NCBI RefSeq assembly: GCF_900108875.1
Contig: NZ_FNYJ01000001.1
Location: forward strand, 930,001-994,000
From: Pseudomonas sp. NFR16
GTDB lineage: Bacteria; Pseudomonadota; Gammaproteobacteria; Pseudomonadales; Pseudomonadaceae
Length of the DNA: 64,000 nt
Reading direction: 5' to 3'
Made by a program: the position numbers and the translations under genes. Positions 28,162 to 37,545 of this stretch are shown here, one piece after another. Under the pieces are notes generated by a model, which was not told the origin of the DNA, searched no databases, and saw only the letters and a program-made list of their open reading frames with translations. Numbering within the stretch: the first letter of the stretch is position 1; each line of letters starts with the position of its first letter.

Positions 28162-29091
28162 ATGTCGTCCGTTTTGAATGTGCTGTTGCCGATCTTTGCC
28201 CTGATCCTGGTGGGTTACCTGTGCCGAAGGACCAACCGCTTAGGTCCCGGCGCTGCTTCTGAAATCAATCGCATGGTGGTCTGGTTGTGCCTGCCGGCGC
28301 TGCTGTTCACCGCTACCGCCAATGCCACCTGGGAGCAGATCTGGCATCCCGGTTTCGTGCTGGCATTCACCCTGTCGACGATGGCGATGTTTGTCCTCAC
28401 CTTGTTGCTGCGGCGCAGAAAGGCCGGGCATTTTGCCGACGCCAGCATCGATGCGCTGAGTGCGTCCTACGCCAACACCGGGTACATCGGCATTCCGCTG
28501 TGCGTCATGGTGTTGGGCCAGAACGGTCTGGAACCTGCACTCATCGCGTCGCTGATCGTGGTCTGCGTGCTGTTTGGCATCGCTCTGGTGTGCATCGAAG
28601 TCGGCCTGCAAAGCGAAGCGAACGTCCACCGGATCGTGTTCAAGGTGCTGCTCGCGCTGGCAAAGAACCCACTGGTGGTGTCGCCGATTCTCGGTGGCTG
28701 CTGGGCCACTACGGGCGTACCGCTGCCGGGCGCGCTGGACAAATTCCTCAGCTTGCTGGGCGCAGCGACCACGCCCTGCGCGCTGATTTCCCTGGGACTG
28801 TTTCTCGCCCAGAAACAGCAAGGCCCGCGCCATGGCACGAGCCTTCTGGTGTTGATCAAGCTGATCGCTCACCCGCTGTTGACCTGGTTCCTGGCGTTCA
28901 AGGTGTTTCATCTGCCGCCGCTGTGGGCCAACTCCGCCCTGTTGCTCAGCGCGCTGCCCACCGGCACCGGGCCGTTCATGCTGGCCGAGTACTACAAGCG
29001 AGAGGCCTCAGTGGTTTCCAGCACCATCCTGATGTCGACGCTGGGGTCACTGCTGACCCTGTCGCTGTGCATCTATTACATCAACGGCTAG
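28162..29091 (+). CDS. AEC-family (auxin efflux carrier) transporter
   Basis: A 309-residue inner-membrane carrier with about ten helices in two inverted halves. It opens MSSVLNVLLPIFALILVGYL, as in bacterial AEC/malonate-type carriers. The conserved YANTGYIGIPL and NPLVVSPILGG segments mark the broken helices of the two halves. Bacterial members export or import carboxylates such as malonate, but substrate and direction are unknown here. It is a stand-alone gene. Confidence 0.85.
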   Translation: MSSVLNVLLPIFALILVGYLCRRTNRLGPGAASEINRMVVWLCLPALLFTATANATWEQIWHPGFVLAFTLSTMAMFVLTLLLRRRKAGHFADASIDALSASYANTGYIGIPLCVMVLGQNGLEPALIASLIVVCVLFGIALVCIEVGLQSEANVHRIVFKVLLALAKNPLVVSPILGGCWATTGVPLPGALDKFLSLLGAATTPCALISLGLFLAQKQQGPRHGTSLLVLIKLIAHPLLTWFLAFKVFHLPPLWANSALLLSALPTGTGPFMLAEYYKREASVVSSTILMSTLGSLLTLSLCIYYING

Positions 29092-29127
29092 CGATCGATC
29101 CAGACCTTCGTCAACGCCTGACGTGGT

Positions 29128-29886
29128 TCAAATGAACATGCCGCCCGACACTTCGATGCGTTGAGCCGTAATCCAGCGCCCGCCGTCGCCCAGCAGCATC
29201 GCGATCGCAGCGCCGATGTCATCGGGCAGGCCGGCGCGTCCCATGGCAGTGTTCGCCGACACCCAGGCATTCACATCGGCGTTGTCACGCACCGAACCGC
29301 CACCGAAATCGGTCTCGATGGCGCCAGGTGCGAGGGCATTCACGGTAATGCCGCGCGGGCCGAGTTCTTTCGCCAGATAACGCGTCCACACTTCGATCGC
29401 GCCCTTCATCGATGCATACGCGGCATAGCCGACCGGCGAAAAACGCGCCAACCCCGACGACAGGTTGACGATACGCCCACCATCGGCGATCAGCGGCAGC
29501 AGCTTTTGGGTCAGGAAAAACGGCCCTTTGAAATGCACGTTCATCAACTGATCGAATTGCGCCTCGGTGGTTTCTGCGCAGGAGGCGTAAAGACCGATGC
29601 CCGCGTTGTTCACCAGAAAATCAACGCGCTCAGCATGGAAGTACGCCTTGAGCAGCGCCGAGATCTGCGTGACGAACGCGTCGAATTGTCCGCTGCTTCC
29701 AACATCCAGCCTGAGCATTTTCGCCTTGCCGCCCAAGGCTTCGATTTCGGCGACGACGCTTTGCGCTTCGTCTTCTCGGCTGTGGTAGGTGCCGATGATG
29801 TCGACGCCCTGCCGTGCCAGATGTAGCGCAGTGTTTTTGCCCAGGCCGCGGCTTGCGCCGGTGATGATCGCAATCTTCTTGCTCAT
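29128..29886 (-). CDS. Short-chain dehydrogenase/reductase
   Basis: A 252-residue classical SDR: cofactor loop TGASRGLG (residues 9-16), NNAG motif, catalytic Ser (NLSSG), and YxxxK as YASMK, with the later APGAIETDF loop. The Thr-Gly-x-x-x-Gly-x-Gly pattern and a following YHSRE suggest NADP(H) preference. ATG 29886 is chosen because the family N-terminus MSKKIAIITGAS starts there; a longer open frame upstream only overlaps the neighbouring regulator. It is divergent from a LysR gene, its probable regulator. Confidence 0.88.
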   Translation of the reverse strand: MSKKIAIITGASRGLGKNTALHLARQGVDIIGTYHSREDEAQSVVAEIEALGGKAKMLRLDVGSSGQFDAFVTQISALLKAYFHAERVDFLVNNAGIGLYASCAETTEAQFDQLMNVHFKGPFFLTQKLLPLIADGGRIVNLSSGLARFSPVGYAAYASMKGAIEVWTRYLAKELGPRGITVNALAPGAIETDFGGGSVRDNADVNAWVSANTAMGRAGLPDDIGAAIAMLLGDGGRWITAQRIEVSGGMFI

Positions 29887-29929
29887 GAAGGCTTCCTCGT
29901 TGGTGATGGTCAGTCGTTGAAGACAAGCG

Positions 29930-29996
29930 TATTGTTCGGCTGTGATTTGATAAACAGCCCGTATCCGACATGAATAGTCGACCAGGCCGAACAATA
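29930..29996. promoter_or_regulatory. Long-spaced 11-base inverted repeat in the SDR/LysR spacer
   Basis: TATTGTTCGGC (29930-29940) and its exact reverse complement GCCGAACAATA (29986-29996) face each other in the 121-base divergent spacer, one near each gene start. They may be paired LysR half-sites or matched promoter elements. Confidence 0.5.
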
Positions 29997-30007
29997 GGCA
30001 GAGATTC

Positions 30008-30913
30008 ATGAACAAGCTGGAGCTGCTGAAAACCTTTATCAGGGTCGCCGAGATGTCGAGTTTCACGCAGGCCAGCGACGCCCTGAATCTGCCGCGCTCG
30101 ACGGTTTCCGAGCACATCCGCGGGCTCGAGGATCTGCTCGACACCCGCTTGCTGCTGCGCACCACGCGCAAAGTGCAGACCACCCCGGACGGCCAGGTGT
30201 TGTACGAGCGCAGCAAAGACCTGCTGGCGCAGATGGACGAGCTGGAGAACCTGTTTCGCCAGGACAACGCGGTGCTCAGCGGGCGCTTGCGGGTCGACAT
30301 GCCGACTGCCGTCGCACGCAGGCTGGTGATGCCCCGACTGGGTGAGTTCATTGCCCGACACCCCTTGATCGAGCTGGAAATCAGCAGCACCGACCGTCGC
30401 GTCGACCTGGTCCGCGAGGGGTTCGACTGCATCATGCGTGTCGGTGAACTGCCCGATACGTCACTGGTGGCGCGTTCGCTTGGTCACTTGCAGATGGTCA
30501 ATTGCGTCAGCAGGAGTTACGCCGAACGCTTCGGCGTCCCCCGCACGCTGGAGGATCTGCAGCAGCATCGCCTGGTCAATTACGTGTCGTCATTCGGCGG
30601 CAGCGATTCGATGTTCGAGTACCACCGCGACGGCAAAGACTGTTACGTCGCGATGCCATGCAGTGTCACCGTCAACTACATCGAAGCCTACGAGGCGGCG
30701 TGCCTGGGTGGTCTGGGGATCGTGCAGATACCGCGCCTGGCGGAACGCTACCAGCTGGCGCGCGGCGACCTGGTCGAGATACTGCCCGATTACCTGCCCG
30801 CGCCGATGCCGGTGTCGCTGCTGTACGCCCATCGCCGTCACCTGCCACAACGCTGCCGGGTGTTCATGGACTGGATGGAACAGTTGCTGGGCGAGTACGG
30901 CGTACAGCGTTGA
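30008..30913 (+). CDS. LysR-family regulator (AaeR/CrgA-like group)
   Basis: A 301-residue LTTR. The N-terminal helix-turn-helix is typical of the group that regulates divergent oxidoreductases (KLELLKTFIRVAEMSSFTQA; LPRSTVSEHIRGLEDLLDTR). The effector domain includes GRLRVDMPTAVARRLVMPRL and GFDCIMRVGELPDTSLVAR. It is divergent from the SDR gene and close to the inverted repeat. Target and inducer are inferred only from position. Confidence 0.9.
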   Translation: MNKLELLKTFIRVAEMSSFTQASDALNLPRSTVSEHIRGLEDLLDTRLLLRTTRKVQTTPDGQVLYERSKDLLAQMDELENLFRQDNAVLSGRLRVDMPTAVARRLVMPRLGEFIARHPLIELEISSTDRRVDLVREGFDCIMRVGELPDTSLVARSLGHLQMVNCVSRSYAERFGVPRTLEDLQQHRLVNYVSSFGGSDSMFEYHRDGKDCYVAMPCSVTVNYIEAYEAACLGGLGIVQIPRLAERYQLARGDLVEILPDYLPAPMPVSLLYAHRRHLPQRCRVFMDWMEQLLGEYGVQR

Positions 30914-30950
30914 CCTGACAGCTCGTGGCCGTCACGGCGCGGTCTAGCCG

Positions 30951-32195
30951 CTATTTCAGGGCGGCGACCACGGCGTCGAAGAAGGTCATGGGATCGACAG
31001 GTTCTTTGTCCACCGGCTTGGGCTGTGCGCCGAACGTGACGATGACCACGTTGTTGGCCGGATTGACGTAGATGTTCTGTCCCTGAATGCCGACGGCGGC
31101 GTAGGCGCCATCCTTGACCGAGGCTTCGGTCCAGGCGGTCCACCACATGTAGCCGTAGTCGAGCTTCTTGCCGCCCTTGAGGGTGGTCGGCAAGGTGGCT
31201 TCGCTGACCCAGCCGTTAGGCAGAATGGATTTGCCGTCGATCTTCCCGCCGTTCATGAAGAACAGCCCGAAGCGCCCGTAATCGCGCAAGGTAGCGCTGA
31301 TGCCGCTGCCGCCGATTTCCACGCCGTCGGGCGAATCGAGCCACCATCGGGCATCGCTTTCCATACCGAACGGCTGCCAGATCTTCTTCGACAGGTAGTC
31401 GGCCAGTGGCATATTCACCGCGCCGCGCACGATTTCCCCCAGAATCTGGGTCTCGCCGGTGCTGTAATTATTCACCGTGCCCGGCTCGGCGGCGCGTGGC
31501 AGCCCGGCCATGAGTGTCACCGCTGAGCGCGGCTTCTGCGAGATCTGCGCCCTGAGCAAGGCCCGACGATCCGATGCAGGGTCAGTGTACGTTTCGTTCC
31601 ACTTCACACCCGAGGACATCATCAGCACATCGCGCACCGTCACGCCGTCGTAGGCGCTGCCTTTGAGCTCAGGCACGTAATCGACGACCTGCGAATCGAG
31701 TCCTTTGATCAGCCCGTCCTTGATCGCGGCAGCGGCCAGCGTCGAGGTGATGGATTTGGCCATCGACATCGACATCCAGCGGGTTTTCTCGTTGTTGCCG
31801 CGCTGGTAGGTCTCGAAGACGATCTTGCCATCCTTGATCACCAGCATCGCCGTGACGCTGTCCAGTGCCACGTAGTCGTACAGGTCGTACTTTTTGCCCT
31901 CGTAGGTGAAGCGCACATTGGCCAGTTGCTTGTCTGACCTGGGCAACGCGTAAGGGTGGGCGCCGGCCTTGATCGTGTGGGTGGGAAACAGTCGGTCGAT
32001 GTTGCGGTACGTGCTGACGGCAAGGTCCGGCAACATTGCGCCGTCGTAAATCTGTTCGACCGTGCCGATGGTCTCGTGGGCGTGAGGGTAATCCTCGGCC
32101 CCGGCGTTCAGTGTCAGCCCGAGGGCCAGCAGCCCCATGGAAAATGCCAGCGGCCGAGCGCGCTGAACGGAACGTGAAACAGCTCGTGGGTACAT
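30951..32195 (-). CDS. Exported serine hydrolase of the beta-lactamase class C / NylB-like family
   Basis: A 414-residue penicillin-recognising hydrolase. The N-terminus has a positively charged region and hydrophobic core to about residue 33 (ending AGA-EDY), consistent with export. The catalytic S144-M-A-K147 sits in MSMSMAKSIT, and a second-motif tyrosine follows in NNYSTGE. The YGYMWWTAW segment matches the 6-aminohexanoate-dimer-hydrolase/esterase branch rather than true AmpC. It could be an esterase or amide hydrolase. It is a single gene and is not adjacent to an AmpR-type regulator, so antibiotic resistance is not implied. Confidence 0.85.
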   Translation of the reverse strand: MYPRAVSRSVQRARPLAFSMGLLALGLTLNAGAEDYPHAHETIGTVEQIYDGAMLPDLAVSTYRNIDRLFPTHTIKAGAHPYALPRSDKQLANVRFTYEGKKYDLYDYVALDSVTAMLVIKDGKIVFETYQRGNNEKTRWMSMSMAKSITSTLAAAAIKDGLIKGLDSQVVDYVPELKGSAYDGVTVRDVLMMSSGVKWNETYTDPASDRRALLRAQISQKPRSAVTLMAGLPRAAEPGTVNNYSTGETQILGEIVRGAVNMPLADYLSKKIWQPFGMESDARWWLDSPDGVEIGGSGISATLRDYGRFGLFFMNGGKIDGKSILPNGWVSEATLPTTLKGGKKLDYGYMWWTAWTEASVKDGAYAAVGIQGQNIYVNPANNVVIVTFGAQPKPVDKEPVDPMTFFDAVVAALK

Positions 32196-32340
32196 AACGC
32201 TTCCTTATTCTTTATCGCCGTTATCAGACGTCGGGACATGGCCCGCATGAACCATAGTTCAGCCGCGGACGCCGCACTGCGCATTCAGTCAAGGGATTGC
32301 CAAACCTGAGGTCGGAAATTTCGTACGTAAACGCCGGGCG

Positions 32341-32370
32341 AAAAAAAACACCGCCGTGAAGGCGGTGTTT
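32341..32370 (-). terminator. Rho-independent terminator of ilvE
   Basis: The AAACACCGCC / GGCGGTGTTT stem has a 5-base loop and, on the minus strand, a run of T after it. It ends 21 bases past the ilvE stop codon. The symmetry could also stop transcription arriving from the left. Confidence 0.9.
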
Positions 32371-32391
32371 TTTGTGGCGAAAGCGTCGGGA

Positions 32392-33411
32392 TCAGACCTT
32401 GACGATCCAGCCGGCCGGGCCTTCGATCTCGCCGAACTGGATACCGGTCAGCTCTTTGTACAGACGCTGGGTCACCGGGCCGACTTCGGTTTCGCTGTGA
32501 AAGACGTGCAGCTTGTCTTTGTAGCTGATGCCGCCGATGGGCGTGATCACCGCAGCGGTACCGCAGGCACCGGCTTCCTTGAACTGATCGAGCTTGTCGA
32601 TGAACACTTCACCTTCGGTGACCTTCAGACCCAGCCGGCTCGACGCTAGTTCGATCAGCGACAGACGGGTGATGCCCGGCAGCACTGACGGCGATTTCGG
32701 CGTGATGAACTGATCGTCGTGGGTGATACCGAAGAAGTTGGCCGAGCCTACTTCCTCGATCTTCGAATGGGTCAGCGGATCCAGGTAGATGGCGTCGGCG
32801 AAACCATGCTTCTTCGCTTCGCTGCCCGGCATCATGCTGGCCGCGTAGTTGCCACCGACCTTGGCGGCACCGGTGCCTTGTGGCGCGGCGCGGTCGTAGC
32901 TGGAGATCACGAAGTTATGCGGTTTCATGCCGCCTTTGAAGTAGGGACCGACCGGGATGCAGAACACCGAGAAAATGAACTCGGGTGCGGCGCGAACGCC
33001 GATGTTGTCGCCCACGCCGATCACGAACGGACGCAGGTACAGCGCACCGCCGGTGCCGTAGGGCGGGATGAAGCGCTCGTTGGCGCGAACCACTTCCTTG
33101 CACGCCTCGATGAACACATCGGTTGGCACATGGGGCATCAGCAGGCGGCTGCAACTGCGCTGCATGCGAGCGGCGTTCTGGTCCGGACGGAACAGGTTGA
33201 TCGAGCCGTCTTTGGCGCGATAAGCCTTCAGGCCTTCAAAGCACTGCTGACCATAATGCAGCGCGGTGGAGCCTTCGCTGATATGCAGCACGTTGTCTTC
33301 GGTCAGGGTGCCCTTTTCCCACTCGCCGTTACGCCAGTGAGCCAGATAGCGCTTGTCGGTCTTGATGTAGTCGAAACCCAGCTTGTCCCAATTGATGCTT
33401 TCGTTACCCAT
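32392..33411 (-). CDS. ilvE: Branched-chain-amino-acid aminotransferase IlvE
   Basis: Class IV PLP aminotransferase, 339 residues, catalysing the last step of Leu/Ile/Val synthesis and the first of their breakdown with 2-oxoglutarate/glutamate. The PLP lysine is K184 in AAKVGGNYA; other signatures are the substrate loop YLRPFVIGVG and EVGSANFFG. The ATG at 33411 starts MGNESINWDKLGF, the usual N-terminus of the pseudomonad enzyme. It is a single gene with its own terminator. Confidence 0.94.
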   Translation of the reverse strand: MGNESINWDKLGFDYIKTDKRYLAHWRNGEWEKGTLTEDNVLHISEGSTALHYGQQCFEGLKAYRAKDGSINLFRPDQNAARMQRSCSRLLMPHVPTDVFIEACKEVVRANERFIPPYGTGGALYLRPFVIGVGDNIGVRAAPEFIFSVFCIPVGPYFKGGMKPHNFVISSYDRAAPQGTGAAKVGGNYAASMMPGSEAKKHGFADAIYLDPLTHSKIEEVGSANFFGITHDDQFITPKSPSVLPGITRLSLIELASSRLGLKVTEGEVFIDKLDQFKEAGACGTAAVITPIGGISYKDKLHVFHSETEVGPVTQRLYKELTGIQFGEIEGPAGWIVKV

Positions 33412-33784
33412 GACACCCTCTATTTCCTGGCCAGCCCGGCCGGCATTCCCGGCGTCTGGCGTTTCTTCAATATGGTCGTGAAGGCCCGGTACAGGACACG
33501 GCCCGTTCCGATGTTGCGCCATATTACTGATTTTTTGCCCGACAAACCGCCTCCACTGCTCGGGAGCTTAAAAAGATCGTGCGAGGGCGTGCCGGACGGA
33601 TAAAAAAAACGCTTACAACTGCCCGTTCTGGCAGCTCTGGGCTGACATCATTTTCTTCTTCATTTCAGTCAGAGCGCTTATCGCCTCTCAGACTGTGCCA
33701 CCCGTAACAAAAGCTGAACACCAGGCGTGCAGAACCGTAAATGTTGCCTATCGTTGCTAATTCACATGAGACAGGAGCAGTGCC
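33412..33784. other. Intergenic region upstream of ilvE and the HDOD gene
   Basis: A 373-base divergent spacer containing the two promoters. I see no gene, attenuator peptide or clear operator in it. AGGAG seven bases before base 33785 is the ribosome site of the HDOD gene. Confidence 0.55.
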
Positions 33785-34609
33785 ATGGGTATCGAGCAAC
33801 TCTTCGCGGATCTGGGCAGTCTTCCGAGCATTCCCAAAGTGGCTCAAGACCTGATTCTGCAGTTCGACAATCCTTCATCGAACCTTGAAAGCATCGCCCG
33901 CAACATCCAGAAGGATCCGGTGATCTCCGCCAAGATCCTGCGCCTGGCGAACTCCGCCAGGTTCCGGGGCGCACGTGAATCGTCAAGCATCGAGGACGCG
34001 GCGATGCGGCTGGGCTTCAATACTTTGCGTACGCTGGTGCTGGCCTCGGCGGTCACCGGCGCGTTCAAGGCGGGACCAAGCTTCGACCTCAAAGGATTCT
34101 GGCTGAAGAGTTTTCAGGTGGCCGGGATCTGTCGATTGCTGGCCAAGCAGTCCGGTGCCGATGCGGAAATTGCCTTCACCTGCGGGGTGATGCACGACAT
34201 CGGCGAATTGCTGATTCAGACCGGCGCGCCTCAGGTGGCGGAACGCATCAACAGTGTGACGAAAACCGGCACGACCGGTCGCGCAGCCATTGAAACGCTG
34301 CAACTGGGTTTCGGTTATCCGGAAGTCGGTGCGGAACTGGCACGTCGCTGGCAGTTGCCCACTGTCATTCAAGATGCCATTGCCTATCAGGCCAGGCCCA
34401 TGCAGGCGCCGGGCGATGCGACCCAGCCGCGAATCGTCGCCCAGGCACTGACCATTTCCGACGCGCTGGACAACCATGGCGGCGCTACGCCAGAAGCACG
34501 ACAAGCGGTCGACGGCCCGCTGTTCGAGGGGATCGATCTGGACGCGCTGTTCGCCGCACTGCCCGCCGTGCTGGAAGCAGACAAGGCGTTTGCAGAGCTG
34601 CTGAGCTAA
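33785..34609 (+). CDS. HDOD-domain protein
   Basis: A 274-residue protein made almost entirely of one HDOD domain (about residues 10-205). The start LPSIPKVAQDLILQ, the helix ILRLANSARFRG, and a retained HD pair in GVMHDIGELLI are visible. HDOD proteins usually lack phosphodiesterase activity and act as scaffolds in signalling, motility or stress control. No receiver, GGDEF or EAL domain is attached, so the partner is unknown. It is a single gene. Confidence 0.87.
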   Translation: MGIEQLFADLGSLPSIPKVAQDLILQFDNPSSNLESIARNIQKDPVISAKILRLANSARFRGARESSSIEDAAMRLGFNTLRTLVLASAVTGAFKAGPSFDLKGFWLKSFQVAGICRLLAKQSGADAEIAFTCGVMHDIGELLIQTGAPQVAERINSVTKTGTTGRAAIETLQLGFGYPEVGAELARRWQLPTVIQDAIAYQARPMQAPGDATQPRIVAQALTISDALDNHGGATPEARQAVDGPLFEGIDLDALFAALPAVLEADKAFAELLS

Positions 34610-34816
34610 GACCAGGTTTGCGTACAGAGCCTTCGGGCGTAAGCGTGCTGGCGATTGCAGTGCAGCCACTGAATCAGCGGCTGATCAACTGCAGACGCCG
34701 GCACGTTTTCTGCCTACAGAGCCCGACATCAACCGCCACACCGCTCAATCGGCCGAAGCATAAATCACCCGCCTCGTTTAGTATCGGCCCACCGCTGCGC
34801 TCTCGAGGAACTCTGC

Positions 34817-35662
34817 ATGTTCGACACGTCTGCCGAATCCGGGACTGAAACGCTCCTGCACTGGATGGGCGAACGCTCGTTCGTCGTCCTGACCGGGGCC
34901 GGCATCAGCACCTCTTCCGGGATCCCCGACTACCGCGACAGCGACGGCGTGCGGCGGGGCCGGCAACCGATGATGTTTCAGGAGTTTCTCAACGCGCCCG
35001 AGGCCCGTCGGCGCTATTGGGCGCGCGCCATGCTTGGTTGGCCACGGGTGCGCGCCGCCAGTCCCAACGCAGCCCACTACGCCCTCGCAACCCTGCAGCA
35101 ACATGACCTGATCAACGGCGTGATTACTCAGAACGTCGACACGCTGCACGATCAGGCCGGCAGCCAGGATGTTGTGGAACTGCATGGCAGCCTGCACTGG
35201 GTGCTGTGCCTGGATTGCCGGAAACGCACTGAGCGCGACGTGATTCAGCAGCGCCTGCTTGACCAGAATCCGTACCTGGCCGGGGTCGATGCGGTGCAGG
35301 CACCCGATGGTGACACGTTGCTCGATGAGGCGTTCGAGGCGCGTTTCCAGGTGCCGCATTGCACACACTGCGGCGGCGAGCGCATGAAGCCGGATGTGGT
35401 GTTTTTTGGCGAAAACGTTGCTGCGCCCACTGCAGCAAGGGCGATGGAAAAGGTTGAACAGGCGGATGGGTTACTGGTGGTGGGATCGTCATTGATGGCG
35501 TTCTCAGCGTTCCGGCTGTGCCGGGCGATGGCTGACCAGGGCAAGCCGCTGGTGGCGATCAATCTGGGCAAAACCCGCGCCGATGACCTGCTGGACCTCA
35601 AAATCGGCGCGTCCTGCGAAGTCTTGCTGCCTCAGTTGACGCAGCGACTGGTAACGCCCTGA
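34817..35662 (+). CDS. Sir2-family NAD-dependent protein deacylase
   Basis: A 281-residue sirtuin. The NAD motif is TGAGISTSSGIPDYR (residues 26-40), TQNVDTLH is the ribose loop, and the catalytic His is H123 in ELHGS. A structural zinc site is formed by C131/C134 and C182/C185. The spacing between the two Cys pairs is larger than in CobB, and the FxxR residues distinguishing desuccinylases are not obvious, so acyl specificity is open. It removes acyl groups from protein lysines in the cytoplasm. It converges on the DUF2817 gene. Confidence 0.9.
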   Translation: MFDTSAESGTETLLHWMGERSFVVLTGAGISTSSGIPDYRDSDGVRRGRQPMMFQEFLNAPEARRRYWARAMLGWPRVRAASPNAAHYALATLQQHDLINGVITQNVDTLHDQAGSQDVVELHGSLHWVLCLDCRKRTERDVIQQRLLDQNPYLAGVDAVQAPDGDTLLDEAFEARFQVPHCTHCGGERMKPDVVFFGENVAAPTAARAMEKVEQADGLLVVGSSLMAFSAFRLCRAMADQGKPLVAINLGKTRADDLLDLKIGASCEVLLPQLTQRLVTP

Positions 35663-35704
35663 GCGGATATCAGCCGCCGTGTCGATCCATCACGGACCGG
35701 CGTG

Positions 35705-36814
35705 TCAGGGCCTGATGCCCGGCAGCGCCGCCAACGCCTTCTCCCATATCTGTCGCGTTCGTACCCACACCACTTCCTGCCAGTCCGGGTCGGCCGGGTA
35801 GAACTGTTCCAGCAATCCTCGTTTGATCGCCCGTCCCGTTTCGTCCAGTGGATCGCCGTGCAGGTGCAGCCAGTGGTCGTCTCGCAGGTGCTGGTGCACC
35901 TCAGCGCCAGGGTACGTCCCGCATTCGATCACGAACGGCATCAAATGCACGCCGGGCAAGGCGTCGAGCAACATCTGCGAGGTGTATCCGGTGGAGGTCG
36001 CGGCGACCCCGGTTGCGCTGATCTGGTTGGCGCCGGTAATGAGCGTGAACAGCCATGGGCCGAACAATGCCTGGGCGTCTTCCAGCGCCGGATAACCTGA
36101 CTCGACGATGCTCATCAGCATCGGATGGCCGTAATCTCCCGCGCCGGTGTGCAGGTCGAAGCACGCCGCCACCTCAACGCCGCTCAGGTGCCTGGCAACG
36201 ATGCTGCGCAACGTTCGGTTCGACCAGCTCGGACCCTTGCCGCCATAGAACAGGCCATCGGCGAATTCATACTGCCCCGCTTCCACGACCGACATCAGGC
36301 CCGGCCAACCGCGTTCGGCGATGGCGGCGTTGAACAAGGCGTCGGCCCGATCGCGCAACGGCCCGCGCAGCTGTTCGCAAGCGTAGAGGGGATGCACTTC
36401 CCGGTAGGCACGGTTATCAGGCAACGGTCTGGCGAAGTTCAGGTAGTTGCGGTTCTGATCGAGGTTGTCCTCGTTGACCCGACGCATCCACGCGGTACCC
36501 CACGGATTGATCAAGTGAATCATCAACACCGCGACGCCTTCGTGCAGTGCGCGGCCCTTGAGGCTTTCAAGCCAACGACTCTGGCAATCAGAACCGTAAT
36601 AACCCTCCACACCGTGGGTCCCGCTCAGTGCCACCAGCACCTTGCGGGCGTCGGGCGGGCCGATCCAGGCGACATCGGTGAACAGACGCTCACCAAAGGG
36701 GCCGGCAAGCGGATGCGGGTATTCGCTCAGGTCAGCACCGAGTTCGGTGGCGGCCTTCAGGAAACGTTCACGCAGCGCGCGGTAACCGGGCTGGGTGGGG
36801 AAAAACTGGCTCAT
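35705..36814 (-). CDS. DUF2817 family protein, M14-type zinc carboxypeptidase fold
   Basis: A 369-residue protein. Metallopeptidase features can be read: HxxE zinc ligands in SGTHGVEGY, the NQNRN-like LDQNRNYLN segment, a third-ligand candidate in CFDLHTGAGDYG, and a likely catalytic Glu in VIECGTYPG. DUF2817 proteins are related to succinylglutamate desuccinylase/carboxypeptidase M14, but no substrate is established. The start MSQFFPTQPGY is chosen because upstream sequence in frame is AT-rich and non-conserved. No signal peptide is present. Confidence 0.8.
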   Translation of the reverse strand: MSQFFPTQPGYRALRERFLKAATELGADLSEYPHPLAGPFGERLFTDVAWIGPPDARKVLVALSGTHGVEGYYGSDCQSRWLESLKGRALHEGVAVLMIHLINPWGTAWMRRVNEDNLDQNRNYLNFARPLPDNRAYREVHPLYACEQLRGPLRDRADALFNAAIAERGWPGLMSVVEAGQYEFADGLFYGGKGPSWSNRTLRSIVARHLSGVEVAACFDLHTGAGDYGHPMLMSIVESGYPALEDAQALFGPWLFTLITGANQISATGVAATSTGYTSQMLLDALPGVHLMPFVIECGTYPGAEVHQHLRDDHWLHLHGDPLDETGRAIKRGLLEQFYPADPDWQEVVWVRTRQIWEKALAALPGIRP

Positions 36815-37494
36815 CGAAACCCTCGAGAATAAGGACCGAATCAGGTTCGGCGCACGGACCGTTTTACCGCCCGAACCGAAGTGCTTCAAATTTGTTACAA
36901 AAAAAGCGCTTATTGGCACATTTTTTTCAGGGAATTTTCACAAGTGGGACGTCAGTACCACCCGCAGGCCCGCGAACTCAACAAAACCGCGAGTCTACGC
37001 TGCCCATCGGTGCGCAACACGCACCAAAGTGCAGGAAACGGACATCACCCTGTCCATAAACAGTGCAGGACGCCAACCACAAGTCTGACGTCCGTCGACA
37101 AGGAATTCGAAACGTGTACTTCATTGCCCGACCGTCATCGATAACCCCTCGCCTAGCCATAAGCCCCTCGCCTGCGCGCTCTGCGTCATCGTCAGTCAGC
37201 CTTGGCTTGATGCCCGGCGGTGCCTGTTCCAGCGCCTGACGGTTCACGCTCATTCGGTTTCACACCCAACGCAGATCCGCGCCGAACGCCTTTATTTTTT
37301 GCAGCACCCGCGACACCGACTTTTATTTGTTAATCACGGACGCATCCGATAAGCGCGGCATTTGCGTTTTTATAAAACAGGACTTCCTGGCAGAGAGTAC
37401 TCGGCATCAGAAGTGCCACATATTAAATAGCCATCATCAAACAGATGGACGCTTGTGATCATCCTAAGGAAAGTCTCAAGCGACTTTATGTGAC

Positions 37495-37504
37495 TGACCG
37501 GTCA
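37495..37504. promoter_or_regulatory. Palindrome TGACCGGTCA in the tonB leader
   Basis: A perfect 10-base palindrome within the broader dyad GTGAC-TGACCG-GTCAC. Such ACCGGT-centred dyads are seen in operators of TetR-type repressors. It lies about 535 bases before the tonB start; no regulator gene is adjacent. Confidence 0.35.
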
Positions 37505-37545
37505 CTAACTAAGGGGACATGCACCATGCACAGCTAACTCATTAC

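Noticed and set aside
30951..32195. Calling the serine hydrolase an AmpC beta-lactamase
   Set aside because: SxxK is present, but the second motif is YST rather than YAN, no KTG box is evident, and no ampR is adjacent. The NylB/esterase branch fits better.
36905..36935. Sigma-54-like element (TTGGCAC followed by a T-run)
   Set aside because: The downstream GC of the -12 element is missing, so it does not match the consensus.
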